Notes: a model not told the origin generated them from the sequence alone. A stretch of 64,000 nt of DNA from Hymenobacter properus (GCF_015694735.1 NZ_JADQDP010000001.1:868001-932000); one strand, 5' to 3'; positions 19,309 through 31,148 are shown, numbered from the stretch's first letter. Numbers and translations: made by a program.

Positions 19309-20973
19309 TTAGCCTTTGAGCGGCACCCCGTACACGGCCAGGGCAAAGTCGTAGCCGCGCTTGTCGTTCAGGAGCACGGGCTGGCGGTTCTGGTAAGCGC
19401 TGCCGCCGGGGTAGGTGTCCTGCCGGCTCACCCGCCAAAACAGCGGCGCCGACTTCGCCACGCCCTGTAGCTCCAGCGCGTAGCGGTGCCCGGCTTTCAG
19501 CGTCACCTGGTTGACACCGGCAAAGTCGAATTGCAAAATGCCTGCCGCCTGTGGCGTATAGCTTATATCCAAACCATTGGCCGCGCCTAGCAGGTTGTTG
19601 CTGGTCGAGTAAGTAGGCGCATCAGCAGCAAGACTAGTGGTTGTTCCAAGGTCGTAGAGGGCCAGGGTTACGGGCTGCTTGGCATCAGTACCGAAGCCGT
19701 CGCCCCCGAACAGGTCGAGGCGCGTCAGACGGCAATCAGCTTTCACCTCAAAGGTCTGGCCGAGACTGGCAACCCCCTGCTTATGGTTGAAGCTCAGATT
19801 ATCGAGCGCCAATGTAGATGGGTCGGGCATGGTGCTGAACACGGGACTGCCGGGCCACTGCGCGGGCCGGGGCTGGGTGTTTTCGGTAAGCGTCACGCCT
19901 GGGCTGGCCGGCAACGACGGGGCCGGTTTCGGGGCGCCTGGCGGACGCTTGGGCGGGGCCGGCTGTGCGCCCGAGTGGGGCGGCACACTCAGGCCGGCCA
20001 CCGTGTGGGCAATGGGCTGAATGGTGCCGTCGGGGTTGTAGTAGAGGTACTCGGCGCACACGCTGCGCCGGCCCAGGGCGCCGCTTTCGCCGGTGGGCAG
20101 CGTGAGGGTGGCGTTGTGGTAAAACAGGTACCACTGCTTCTTGAACTCGACGATGCCGGGGTGAATGGTGTAGCTGTTTTTAGCCTGCTCGGTGAGGATG
20201 CCCTGGTAGGTCCAGGGGCCCGTCACGCGGGGCGCGGTGGCGTAGCAGAGCTTCTCCCACATGCCCTGGTGGGCAAAGGCGGCGTAGGTGAGGTAGTAGG
20301 TGCTGCCGCGCTTGTGCAGCCAGGGGCCTTCGGTGTAGTTGGGTACCTCGATGCGCTGGATGGGGCCGTCCAGCTCGGTCATGTTGGGCTTGAGCTTGGC
20401 CAGGTAGCAGTTGGGGTTGCCCCAGGCCAGCCAGGCCGTGCCGTCGTCGTCCACAAACACGGTGGGGTCGATGTCGTCCCAGCCGTTGGGGCCAGGTGTG
20501 GTTTTATCAGAAACGAGGGCCGAGCCGCGGGCATCCACAAAAGGCCCGGTGGGACTGTCCGACACGGCCACGCCAATGGCCTTGGCGTTGGCCGGCGCGC
20601 CTTCCTGCACCGCCGCGTAGAAGTAGAATTTGCCGTTGCGGGCCACTACCTGCGAGGCCCAGGCATCTTTCGTGGCCCACTTGAAGTCGCGCACGTCCAT
20701 GATGGAGCCGTGCGCGGTCCAGTTCTTCATGTCCGACGACGAGTAGCAGCGCCAGTCGTTCATGTTGAACATCTGGCCCTCCTTGGCTTCGTCGTGGCCC
20801 ACGTACAGGTACACCCTATCCTTGTACACCAGCGGAGCTGGGTCGGCGGTAAAAACGTCACGCAGGATGGGATTTTCGCCTGGCTTGGGGTTGGTCTGGC
20901 CGTAGCTGCGCGGGACCGGAGCGACTAGCGCAACCGCCGTTACCAAGGCTACATAGAGAAGAAATTTAGGCAT
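19309..20973 (-). CDS. GH43 enzyme with long linker and unrecognised C-terminal domain
   Basis: 554 aa from the ATG at 20973 (MPKFLLYVALVTAVALVAP..., signal peptide ending SYGQT). The frame stays open upstream, but that part overlaps the GH67 gene and is not protein-like. GH43 acids are in VFTADPAPLVYKD (base), WDDIDPTVFVDDDG (modulator) and YTEGPWLHKRG (acid). A Pro/Ala-rich linker (about 330-375, PAPPKRPPGAPKPAP) joins a C-terminal domain of about 170 residues (FSTMPDPSTLALDNLSF ... DFALAVYGVPL), predicted beta-sandwich, possibly carbohydrate-binding. The catalytic part is closely similar to the 322-aa GH43 at 24380-25348. Confidence 0.85.
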   Translation of the reverse strand: MPKFLLYVALVTAVALVAPVPRSYGQTNPKPGENPILRDVFTADPAPLVYKDRVYLYVGHDEAKEGQMFNMNDWRCYSSSDMKNWTAHGSIMDVRDFKWATKDAWASQVVARNGKFYFYAAVQEGAPANAKAIGVAVSDSPTGPFVDARGSALVSDKTTPGPNGWDDIDPTVFVDDDGTAWLAWGNPNCYLAKLKPNMTELDGPIQRIEVPNYTEGPWLHKRGSTYYLTYAAFAHQGMWEKLCYATAPRVTGPWTYQGILTEQAKNSYTIHPGIVEFKKQWYLFYHNATLTLPTGESGALGRRSVCAEYLYYNPDGTIQPIAHTVAGLSVPPHSGAQPAPPKRPPGAPKPAPSLPASPGVTLTENTQPRPAQWPGSPVFSTMPDPSTLALDNLSFNHKQGVASLGQTFEVKADCRLTRLDLFGGDGFGTDAKQPVTLALYDLGTTTSLAADAPTYSTSNNLLGAANGLDISYTPQAAGILQFDFAGVNQVTLKAGHRYALELQGVAKSAPLFWRVSRQDTYPGGSAYQNRQPVLLNDKRGYDFALAVYGVPLKG

Positions 20974-21038
20974 AAGTCCGAAGAGTAGAAAGGGCAAAAC
21001 AGGCGGCTCGCTAGTGGCCAATGAAACAAGCAAAACGC

Positions 21039-23120
21039 TTAGGGCTGACGGGCCGGACGCGGTGGCCGGGGCGGCGTGTCGTAGATGATGAGGGCTTCCA
21101 GCGTGTGCATGGGCGGCTCCACGGCGGCCGGAATGGGCATGCGGCTGAATTGCTGGAAGTAGAGCAAGCAGGCGTCTTTCCACATCACGGCGTTGCCGCT
21201 TTGGGTGCGCAGCTTGTTTTGCACGGCCCCAAACCGCTCGGCATCCACGTAGGGCTGGGCCTGGTCCCAGGTGCGCTGAAACTGCCGCACCTGCTGCACG
21301 CCGCGGTCGTAGTGCAGGGCCAGCTCGTCCCACAGGGTGCGGCCGCTTTTCATCTTGAAATCCCAGGGCAGGTGATGGAACCAGAGCAGGTACTGGTCGG
21401 GGCAGGTGGCGGGGTCGTTGAACTGCGACGCCAGCGGCTCGTGGTACTGGCTCACGGCGTCGCTGCCGGTTTTGGTGCGGTCGAAGCCCACGCCGTTGGC
21501 GGCGGCCTGGTGGTAGTAGGGCGGCGTCCAATCGGCGCGCATGCCGGGCGGGCCCCACCAGGGGCCGGGTCCGTAGTGCCCGTGGGTGGCCGACATAATA
21601 TGGTGCAATCCCATCGGCATGGAATAGTCAACAATGGCTTCGCGGCTGGCCAGCATCAGCTGCGTCACGGGCGTCAGGAACTTGGCATTCCAGTCGGCAG
21701 CAGATGCAGCAGGCTGGGCAGCAGCGTTCTGAAAAGTCAGCTTCAACCATTCCTCTGCTATTTGAGCGCTTTTCGTGCTGCTGTTCCAGGCCAAGCGGCC
21801 AAAGGCGTACCAGTTGGCCTGTGCGAAGTCGTGGCCGGTCCAATTGGTGTCGAGGCCCACGTTGGACACGCCGGCCATGGCCGAGTGGGCCTGGCGGTAC
21901 ACGCTGCCATCGGTGCAGCGGGCCACCGTGCTGCCGGGGCCGGCCTGGTAGGTGTCGCTTTGCAGGCACTCCTCCCACATGGGCGCCAGGTAGGCCAGGT
22001 CGATTTCGTGGCCGAGGTACTCCTGAGTAATCTGAAACTCCGGCATCACGGCCGTTTTTTTCAGCGCCCCAAACAGCGGGCTGAACGGCTCGCGGGGCTG
22101 AAAATCCACCGGTCCGTTTTTCACCTGCACGATAACGTTGTCGCGGAACTTGCCGTCGAGGGGCACAAACTCGTTGTAGGCCTGCTTGGCGCGGTCCTTA
22201 TCGGAAGGGCTATACACGAAGGCGCGCCACATCACCAGGCCGCCGTAGGGCCGCACAACGTCGGCCAGCATATTGGCGCCATCGGCATGGGTACGGCCGT
22301 AGTCCTGCGGGCCGGGCTGTCCTTCGCTGCTTGCTTTCACTAGGAAGCCGCCAAAATCGGGCACCTGCTGGTAGATTTCCTTGGCCTTACTCTGCCACCA
22401 TTTGATAACGGCGGGGTCCAACGGGTCGGCGGTTTTCAGCCCCCCCAGCAGCACCGGCGACGAGAATTTCACCGAGAGGTAGGTCTTCACCCCGTACGGC
22501 CGCAGCGCGTCAGCAATGGCTTTCACGCGGCCCAGGTACTCGGCCGAGAGTATCAACGGCGAGGCATTCACGTTGTTAAGCACGCTGCCATTGATGCCGA
22601 TGGAGGCATTGGCGCGGGCGTATTCCTGCCATAGCTTCTGGTCGCGCTTCGTCACCACCAAAGCGCTGTCCTTACGCCAGAAGATGGACTGCCCGGCATA
22701 GCCGCGCTCCACCGAACCGTCGGGATTGTCCCAGTGGTTCAGCAAACGGTGCTCATACGAGGGGTTCGAAATACCATCGGCCAACGCCTGGCCGGTTTGC
22801 TGGCGCCGCAGCAACTCATACACTCCGTACAGAATCCCGCGCTCGGTGTTAGCCTGCACGCTCTGCGTACTCAGCCGAAAGCCGTCGTACCTAATGGCCT
22901 TGTCCTTCTTCAGCGCCAGCGTCACGGTGGCCCCTGCCCTCCCCTGCCAGCCCTGTTGCAGCTCCTGCCGGGCAGTGGCGAGCAGGACAGAGTTTTTGGC
23001 GGGTGCCACTACCGTGACAGGCGTAGCAGCGTGCGGGCGCAGCCACAGCTGGTGGCCGTCCTCGGCGCGTAGCCCCGAAACGGTGCCGAGAAAGCAGAAG
23101 CTAAGAAGAATGTTTTTCAT
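21039..23120 (-). CDS. GH67 alpha-glucuronidase (copy B)
   Basis: 693 aa from ATG 23120 (MKNILLSFCFLGTVSGLRAEDG, a signal peptide); an upstream Met at 23147 would spoil it. The N-terminal GH67 beta-sandwich domain precedes the barrel. Catalytic motifs known from GH67 are present: Glu in KASSEGQPGPQDYG (acid), Asp in VKNGPVDFQPREPF and Glu in FQITQEYLGH (bases). The C-terminal dimerisation/helical domain is complete. The family removes (4-O-methyl)glucuronic acid from the non-reducing end of short aldouronic acids. It is homologous along its length to the other GH67 at 48901-51018 but clearly divergent, so not a recent duplicate. Confidence 0.94.
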   Translation of the reverse strand: MKNILLSFCFLGTVSGLRAEDGHQLWLRPHAATPVTVVAPAKNSVLLATARQELQQGWQGRAGATVTLALKKDKAIRYDGFRLSTQSVQANTERGILYGVYELLRRQQTGQALADGISNPSYEHRLLNHWDNPDGSVERGYAGQSIFWRKDSALVVTKRDQKLWQEYARANASIGINGSVLNNVNASPLILSAEYLGRVKAIADALRPYGVKTYLSVKFSSPVLLGGLKTADPLDPAVIKWWQSKAKEIYQQVPDFGGFLVKASSEGQPGPQDYGRTHADGANMLADVVRPYGGLVMWRAFVYSPSDKDRAKQAYNEFVPLDGKFRDNVIVQVKNGPVDFQPREPFSPLFGALKKTAVMPEFQITQEYLGHEIDLAYLAPMWEECLQSDTYQAGPGSTVARCTDGSVYRQAHSAMAGVSNVGLDTNWTGHDFAQANWYAFGRLAWNSSTKSAQIAEEWLKLTFQNAAAQPAASAADWNAKFLTPVTQLMLASREAIVDYSMPMGLHHIMSATHGHYGPGPWWGPPGMRADWTPPYYHQAAANGVGFDRTKTGSDAVSQYHEPLASQFNDPATCPDQYLLWFHHLPWDFKMKSGRTLWDELALHYDRGVQQVRQFQRTWDQAQPYVDAERFGAVQNKLRTQSGNAVMWKDACLLYFQQFSRMPIPAAVEPPMHTLEALIIYDTPPRPPRPARQP

Positions 23121-23186
23121 TTGGTGTAGAGAGTAAGTGCCTGCCATGTCAGGCAGGAGGACCAGCTGACCTGCCTGGCCAAAGGG

Positions 23187-24314
23187 TTAGTAGCGCACGG
23201 TCTGCTCGGTCCAGGTGGGGCCGTCGATGGCGAAAATGCCGTTGCGGAAGTGCAGGGGTTCGAACCCCATTTGGGGCACTTTCTGCCAGTCGGCCAGCCC
23301 CGGAATGCGTTGGTCGAAGAAGTAGTGACAGGAGCTCCACAGCTGGCCGTCGGGCCCTTCGAAAATGGCATTGTGGCCAGTTTCCTGGTAGGGGTCGGGG
23401 GTATCGGTGAACTGCAGGTTGCTGTAGCCGCCGTTACGGGCCATTTCGGCGCGGTACTCCCGCTTACGGGTGCCAAAGATGGGCTCGGGGGCGGCCAGCT
23501 CCCAGGGGCCCAGGGGGCTTTTCGAGCGTAGCAGGCCCACCTCGTAGCCCCGCGTCCAGGTCGAGAAGAACATGAAGTAGGTGCCGTCGCGCTTGAGCAC
23601 GAAGGGCCCTTCGATGCCGCCCACCATCCAGCCGGGGTTGTTGGCGTCCTTGGCGCCACGAAACTGTTGTACCTCGCCCACCAGCTTGCCCGTGGGCAGG
23701 TCAATTTTGGCTTGCCACAGCCCGTTGCCGCTGCAATACAGGTAGGTCTGGCCGTCCTCGTCTTCAAACAGGGTCGCGTCGTTGTTGTAGTGCGGCGTCA
23801 GCGGACCGTTTACCAGCTTGTAGGGCCCGGTGACTTTATCGCTGGAAAACAGCCAGACGCTGTGGGTTTTCATGCCCTTGGGGTCCTCCGCCGTTACCTG
23901 GCCGCTGTTCACGGTGAGCCAGAACTTCTTCTGGATGTAATGGATTTCCGGGGCCCAAAACCGACCGTTGTAGGGGCAGTTGGCGGGTAGCTTCTTGCCG
24001 TCAATCAGCCAGGAGTGCTGCCGCCAGTGAATCAAGTCATCCGACACCAGTAGGCGCACCCCGGGGTTGGGCCCCGACCATACCGGCATCGACGTGCCCG
24101 TGCAAAACCACTGCCGCCCCACCTTAATGATAAAATGGTCGCGCATGGAAATGGCCGTATCGCGCGTGATGGGGTTGGTGTAGCTGAACTTGTGTCGGCC
24201 CCCAGCGGCGCCTACGGACGCTGCCGTTTTTTTCGACTGCGTGCAGGCACTCAAACCCACCAACATCGTCAGCATCAGATGCAGCTTGAGAAACAGAGAA
24301 CGGCACGAATACAT
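23187..24314 (-). CDS. GH43-like lipoprotein hydrolase
   Basis: 375 aa. The N-terminus is a lipoprotein signal (LMLTMLVGLSACTQ, lipobox LSAC, Cys24), so the enzyme is membrane-anchored. The single propeller has the acids in AISMRDHFIIKVG (base Asp in an RDH setting), YNNDATLFEDEDG (modulator) and GGIEGPFVLKRDG (acid). FWAPEIHYIQ is the usual GH43 WAPE signature. The protein lacks any C-terminal sandwich. The substrate is probably arabinose-decorated oligosaccharide, given the neighbours. Confidence 0.83.
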   Translation of the reverse strand: MYSCRSLFLKLHLMLTMLVGLSACTQSKKTAASVGAAGGRHKFSYTNPITRDTAISMRDHFIIKVGRQWFCTGTSMPVWSGPNPGVRLLVSDDLIHWRQHSWLIDGKKLPANCPYNGRFWAPEIHYIQKKFWLTVNSGQVTAEDPKGMKTHSVWLFSSDKVTGPYKLVNGPLTPHYNNDATLFEDEDGQTYLYCSGNGLWQAKIDLPTGKLVGEVQQFRGAKDANNPGWMVGGIEGPFVLKRDGTYFMFFSTWTRGYEVGLLRSKSPLGPWELAAPEPIFGTRKREYRAEMARNGGYSNLQFTDTPDPYQETGHNAIFEGPDGQLWSSCHYFFDQRIPGLADWQKVPQMGFEPLHFRNGIFAIDGPTWTEQTVRY

Positions 24315-24379
24315 GGCTAATCGGCTGGAGAAAATGACCAGCGGCTACTGGTAGAAAGCGTTGGTGAGTGTTGGTCGCA

Positions 24380-25348
24380 CTACTTCACCGGGGCCACGCC
24401 CTGGGTGGTCTGCACGATGGGCTTGATGGTGCCATCCGGGTTGTAGTACATATAGTCCACGCACACGGAGCGGCGGAAATTGCCGCCGGTGGGCAGGGAG
24501 CCGTTGTGATAGAAAAAGTAGCTTTTGCCCTTGTAGTCGACGATGCCGGGGTGCGTGGTGCCGCTGTTGGGCACGTTGCCCTGGATGATGCCCTGGTAGG
24601 TCCACGGCCCGGTGGCGGTGGGCGCCGTGCAGTACTCTATCATTTCGGGCTTGGTGCCGGCGCTGGCGTACACCAGGTAATAGAGCTTCTTGCGCTTGTA
24701 CACCCAAGGGCCTTCGATGTAGTTTTTGGGCTTGAAGACGGTGATGGGGCTGGCCACCTCGGTCATGTTGTCCTTGAGCTTCACCCAGCGGCAGCTGCCG
24801 TTGCCCCAGTACAGGTAGGCCTGCTTGTCGTCGTCAATGAACACCGTGGGGTCGATGTCGTCCCAGCCGTGCTTCTGGTCCAAGGTCATGTCGTTTGAAA
24901 TCAGCGGCTTGCCGATGGCGTCCTTGAACGGCCCGGTGGGCCGGTCCGCCACGGCCACCCCAATGGCCGCGCCCCGGTTGCCGACCTTGTTATTGGGGTC
25001 GGCGTTGCGCTGAAACGTGGCCACAAACCAGTAGAACTTGCCGTTGCGGTACACGCACTGCGCCGCGTAGGCATCGCCGGTGGCCCAGGCAAAGCTCTTG
25101 ACGGAGAGGCGCGTGCCGTAGTCTTTCCAGTGCTTCATGTCGGTGGTGGAGTACACGCGCCAGTCGGGCATCTTGTAGTTCGTTTCGCTCACCGAAGCCG
25201 TATCGTGGCCGGTGTAGAGAAACAGCGTGTCGTGGTACACCAGCGGCGCCGGGTCGGCCGTGAATACGTCGCGGATGATGGGGTTTTGCGCCCGCGCAGG
25301 CAGGAAGGCCCCAAGGGCGAGCAGGGCGGCGAGTAAGGTATTTTTCAT
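24380..25348 (-). CDS. Compact GH43 enzyme, paralogue of the 19309-20973 product
   Basis: 322 aa, signal peptide MKNTLLAALLALGAFLPARAQ. A single GH43 propeller with acids in VFTADPAPLVYHD (base), WDDIDPTVFIDDD (modulator) and YIEGPWVYKRK (acid). It shares the motif order and many blocks (NGKFY, GWDDIDPTVF, THPGIV, YYNPDGTI) with the 554-aa enzyme three genes downstream but lacks that protein's linker and C-terminal domain. This suggests an older in-locus duplication followed by gain or loss of the accessory domain. Confidence 0.86.
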   Translation of the reverse strand: MKNTLLAALLALGAFLPARAQNPIIRDVFTADPAPLVYHDTLFLYTGHDTASVSETNYKMPDWRVYSTTDMKHWKDYGTRLSVKSFAWATGDAYAAQCVYRNGKFYWFVATFQRNADPNNKVGNRGAAIGVAVADRPTGPFKDAIGKPLISNDMTLDQKHGWDDIDPTVFIDDDKQAYLYWGNGSCRWVKLKDNMTEVASPITVFKPKNYIEGPWVYKRKKLYYLVYASAGTKPEMIEYCTAPTATGPWTYQGIIQGNVPNSGTTHPGIVDYKGKSYFFYHNGSLPTGGNFRRSVCVDYMYYNPDGTIKPIVQTTQGVAPVK

Positions 25349-25387
25349 TAGGTGGGATGGGTTAGGAAGAGCAAGTGCGGAGGCGGC

Positions 25388-27409
<2,022 letters not shown>

Positions 27410-29338
27410 CTAAGGCTGCACCACGAAGCCGCCGCGGGCCGGCAGCGTCAGGCTCAGCGTTTTGCCGCCCGCCGCCCGGGTGCTGAAGCTGCGGTTGGTG
27501 GCGCCGTCGGTGATGAGGGTGCCGCCGGCCAGATTGAGCTTGCTCAAGTCGAGCTGCAGGGTTTTGGGTGCATCTGTAGCGTTGATGCCGGCCAGGTACC
27601 ACTTGCCGTTGGGCGCCTGGCGGGCCAGCACCGCGTATTCGCCGGGGAAGCCCGCCACGAACCGAACATCAGCCCAGCGCGGCGGCAGCTTTTTCACGAA
27701 ATCCTGCACGTAGGCGGGCTGCGCGGCCATGCCCTCGGGCACCTCGGCGTAGTGCTGAATGCCCGACTGAAACAGCACTGCCAGCGCCAGCTCAAAGGCG
27801 TTGGAGGTGCGGCGCTCCTTGCCTCGAATCTCCGAAAAGGCCATAGGCGTGAAGTCCATGGGCCCCACGGCGTTGCGGGTGAAAGGCAGCGTGGCGCAGT
27901 GCGTGGCTTCCTGGTCGGTGTTGCGCTGGTCGAAGGTCAGGAACTCGAAGCCCTTCACGGCCTCCATCGTCATCAGGTTGGGGTAGGTGCGGTTCCAGCC
28001 CCGCGGCAGGGTGGCGCCGTGGAAGTTCACCAGCAGCCCGGCCTGGGCGGCGTCGGTCATGAGGTCCTGGTAGTAGTTCATAAACGACTGCCCGTCCCCG
28101 CCGAAAAAATCAATTTTCACGCCCGCCACGCCCATCTGCTTGATGCGGGCAAACTCCTTGCGGCGGCTCTCGGCGTCGAACAGCACCTTGGTGGGCGTTT
28201 GGGGGGCTTGGTTCCAGCTGCCGTTGGAGTTGTACCACACCAGCAGGCCCACGTTTTTGGAGCGGGCGTACTGCGCCAGTTCGGCCACCTTCTCGTAGCC
28301 AATTTGCGTGTCCCACAGCGCATCCACCAAGCAGTAGCGCCAGCCCATGGCGGCCGAGTAGTCAATGAAGCGACGCTGCACGTCGTAGGTCGTGTTCTTG
28401 TCCCCCATCAGCACCCACGACCACGACGACTTGCCGGGCGCGTCCATGTTCACGGGCGTGGTAGCGGGCGCGCTCAGGTCGGTGGTCAGCGTCGATTCTA
28501 TGATGGGTGCCAGCGAGCTACCCAGCACCACCACGCGCCAGGGTGAGCGCCAGGGCAGGCGGCTTTCGGGCAGCAGCGGCGAGTCGGGCGTAGTCCGCTC
28601 GGGCGCTTGCGGGAAGGCCACGGTATAGTTGGCATCGGGCGACTCATGGGCCAGGTGGCTGCCGCAGTAGCTGCGGCCCATGCCCGCCTCCGTCAGCAGC
28701 ACCCAGCGCCCCCCGGCTTCAAACAACGCCGGAAAAGACCACCCCTGCCCGATTGTGGACGGCGTGCCCGCCGCGATGCCGCGCTGGTAATTCTCCTCGT
28801 ACGAGGGCTGGGTGTTGGCAAAGCCGGTCTGGGCCTTGGCGTGCGGGTGCAGCCAGCCTTTGGCGTCGGCCGGCAGGTGGAAGCTGGTTTGCTCCGCCGT
28901 GATGCGCTGCACCTCAGTGCCTTTCCCTTCGATGAGGTACTGAAACGCCACCCCGTCGTTCGACACCTGAAACACCACGCTCAGCGTGGGTGCCCCGGCC
29001 GGGCCGGCGAAGTGTACCACGCGGCGGTTGGCCCGGTAGCGGCAGTTTGCCCGCTTGTCGGTGGCCAGTTGGTAGTCGTCGGCCACGGCCGTCACCTTGT
29101 CGGCGCTGGCCAGCTTGAGGCCCTGCGACAGGTCAGCGCTGGTCAGCTGCAGGCCCAGACGCGAGGGGCGCAGCAGCTCGGCGGCGCGGTAGCGCACGGC
29201 GTAGGTGGGCCGGCCCTGGCCGTCCACGTCCACGCTCACCTGCACGTCCCCGTCAGGGCTGCCGACCACTACGGGCCCGGCGGCGTGAGAAATGGAAGCG
29301 GCCAGCATTAGGGTGCAAAAAAGGAAAGAGAAGCGCAT
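27410..29338 (-). CDS. GH97 glycosidase, probably retaining alpha-galactosidase type
   Basis: 642 aa, signal peptide MRFSFLFCTLMLAASISHA. The N-terminal beta-super-sandwich (about 20-275) is followed by the catalytic barrel and a C-terminal all-beta domain, the GH97 order. GVKIDFFGGDGQSF near residue 410 places an Asp where retaining GH97 enzymes have their nucleophile; the inverting SusB-type enzymes use Glu residues instead. VNFHGATLPRGWNRTYPN and MEAVKGFE are family signatures. In this locus it may remove alpha-galactosyl (or alpha-linked pentosyl) caps from complex xylan side chains. The linkage assignment is inference. Confidence 0.85.
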   Translation of the reverse strand: MRFSFLFCTLMLAASISHAAGPVVVGSPDGDVQVSVDVDGQGRPTYAVRYRAAELLRPSRLGLQLTSADLSQGLKLASADKVTAVADDYQLATDKRANCRYRANRRVVHFAGPAGAPTLSVVFQVSNDGVAFQYLIEGKGTEVQRITAEQTSFHLPADAKGWLHPHAKAQTGFANTQPSYEENYQRGIAAGTPSTIGQGWSFPALFEAGGRWVLLTEAGMGRSYCGSHLAHESPDANYTVAFPQAPERTTPDSPLLPESRLPWRSPWRVVVLGSSLAPIIESTLTTDLSAPATTPVNMDAPGKSSWSWVLMGDKNTTYDVQRRFIDYSAAMGWRYCLVDALWDTQIGYEKVAELAQYARSKNVGLLVWYNSNGSWNQAPQTPTKVLFDAESRRKEFARIKQMGVAGVKIDFFGGDGQSFMNYYQDLMTDAAQAGLLVNFHGATLPRGWNRTYPNLMTMEAVKGFEFLTFDQRNTDQEATHCATLPFTRNAVGPMDFTPMAFSEIRGKERRTSNAFELALAVLFQSGIQHYAEVPEGMAAQPAYVQDFVKKLPPRWADVRFVAGFPGEYAVLARQAPNGKWYLAGINATDAPKTLQLDLSKLNLAGGTLITDGATNRSFSTRAAGGKTLSLTLPARGGFVVQP

Positions 29339-29384
29339 GAAAATCGGTGAAAGGAAAGCGAAGTGAAGTAGCTCCGAGAAGGCC

Positions 29385-31067
29385 TTATTTCTTGTACATG
29401 GGGTCGTTGCCCTCGTATTTCAGCCACTTGAAAGAGGCCGTGTTGGTGGTGGGCTGGCCCGAGGATGTGGCGTACATCCCGAACGTGCAGCCGATGAAGC
29501 CGCCCGCCACCTGCGTGCTCAAGAACTTGCCATCTACTTGGTCTTTGAGCGTGGTCCAGGCCTTGCCATTCTCCGAGAACTGAAAGCTGTACTTATCGGC
29601 TTGGGCCTGAATGCGCAGTTGCACGCCGCCCGTGGCCGACTTCAGCGGCGCCTGGGCCAGCAGCTCCGGCTGCTTCACATCGGCGGTGCTTTTGAACAAC
29701 TGGAGCATGGGCTTGCCGCCGTCCACCGACTTGCAGAGGTAGTAGAAATGCTTCTCGTCTTGGAAGATGGCCAGGCCGGCCTTCTCATTCGCCGCTTTCG
29801 GCGCGAAGGTTAGCTCGGTTTCGGCGGTGCAGTAGAGGTGCTGTTGGCGCTTGCCGATGAAGGACGGGTTGCCGTTTTCGGCGCAGGTTTCGGGCTTGAG
29901 TTTCAGGGTGAGGCCTTTGGCCTTGCTCAGCGAGAAGCTGGCGCTGTCCACGGTGCGCAGAAACAGCAGCGCCGGGTCCAACTGCTTTTCGAAGGTGAGG
30001 GTGTAGCCGAAGTTGCCGCTCTGGGGCCGCGCGCCGGGCTGCTTCACCTCGGGGAAGTTGGCTTTGTAGCTGTACTGCACGCCGTTGGGGCCGGGGTTCA
30101 TCACCGGCCACTCGTCTTTCCAGTCCACGGGCACGATGAAGGTTTCGCGGCCGGTGTTGTAGAAATTGTCTTCGTAGGGCCGCACAGCCAGGAAAATGGC
30201 GTAGGTCTTGCCATCGGGCCCTTCCACAAACTGGGCGTGCCCGGCCGAGGTGATGGGGTCTTTGCGGTCCTTCGGCAGCTCACGCTGCGAGAGGATGGGG
30301 TTCTTCTCGTAGGGCACGAACGGGCCCAGCGCCGCCTTGCTGCGGAACACCACCTCCGTGTGGTTCACCGAGGTACCGCCCTCGGCCGCGTAGAGGTAGT
30401 ACCAGTCGCCCCGCTTCATCAGGTGCGGACCTTCTATCCAGACCGGCTTTTTGCTCAGGTCCACGCCCCCGTTCACCACGATTTTCGCCTCGCCCACGGT
30501 TTGCAGCGTCTGCGGGTTCAGCTCGATGATTTTGATGGAGCGGTGGCCGTCGTAGAGCGGCTTGTTGTCGGGCGGGTCGCTGTTGTAGATGACGTAGGCC
30601 TTGTCGCCCTCGAAATACAGGGAAGGGTCGATGCCGCGCACCTGCGGCAGGAAGGTGGGGTCGCTCCACGGCCCGGCGGGGTTCTTGGCCGTCACCACAA
30701 AGTTGCCCTTGTGGTCAATCTGCGTGCAGGTGACGTAGTACGTGCCGTTGTGGTACTCGATGGCGGGCGCAAACAGGCCCCGCGTCATCCGGTCGCCCAT
30801 AAAGTTCATCTGCGAGGGCCGGCTGATGACGTTGCCCACCTGCTTCCAGTTTTTCAGGTCGCGGCTGTGCATCACGGGGATGCCCGGGTAATAGGAAAAC
30901 GTGGAATTAACCAGATAATAATCCGGCCCCACCTTCACGATGCTAGGGTCCGGATAAAAGCCGCTGAGGATGGGATTTACCAACTCAATCGATTGTGCAA
31001 ATGCACCCGAAAAAGGCAGCAGCGCGAGTGCCGTGGGCAGAATTGCTTGCAGTAGCTTGGATTTCAT
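29385..31067 (-). CDS. GH43 beta-xylosidase/arabinofuranosidase with C-terminal sandwich domain
   Basis: 560 aa, signal peptide ending SGAFAQ. The N-terminal propeller has LSGFYPDPSIVKVG (base Asp), VRGIDPSLYFEGD (modulator) and VWIEGPHLMKRG (acid Glu). The opening NSTFSYYPGIPVMHSRDL is the pattern of bacterial beta-xylosidase-type GH43 proteins. Residues about 350-560 form the concanavalin-like C2 domain, which contributes to the active site in this group. Predicted substrate: xylo- or arabinoxylo-oligosaccharides. Confidence 0.9.
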   Translation of the reverse strand: MKSKLLQAILPTALALLPFSGAFAQSIELVNPILSGFYPDPSIVKVGPDYYLVNSTFSYYPGIPVMHSRDLKNWKQVGNVISRPSQMNFMGDRMTRGLFAPAIEYHNGTYYVTCTQIDHKGNFVVTAKNPAGPWSDPTFLPQVRGIDPSLYFEGDKAYVIYNSDPPDNKPLYDGHRSIKIIELNPQTLQTVGEAKIVVNGGVDLSKKPVWIEGPHLMKRGDWYYLYAAEGGTSVNHTEVVFRSKAALGPFVPYEKNPILSQRELPKDRKDPITSAGHAQFVEGPDGKTYAIFLAVRPYEDNFYNTGRETFIVPVDWKDEWPVMNPGPNGVQYSYKANFPEVKQPGARPQSGNFGYTLTFEKQLDPALLFLRTVDSASFSLSKAKGLTLKLKPETCAENGNPSFIGKRQQHLYCTAETELTFAPKAANEKAGLAIFQDEKHFYYLCKSVDGGKPMLQLFKSTADVKQPELLAQAPLKSATGGVQLRIQAQADKYSFQFSENGKAWTTLKDQVDGKFLSTQVAGGFIGCTFGMYATSSGQPTTNTASFKWLKYEGNDPMYKK

Positions 31068-31148
31068 GCGGAGAAGAAAAATGCTTTTCTAAGTGTTTCT
31101 ATTGGTTTTTGAGTCAGTGCGAATTTGCCCGAGCCAGCAAGGGCGGCG

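Noticed and set aside
20974..21558. N-terminal extension of the 554-aa GH43 protein
   Set aside because: The extension overlaps the GH67 gene in another frame and is Arg/Pro/Ala-rich. ATG 20973 gives a proper signal peptide.
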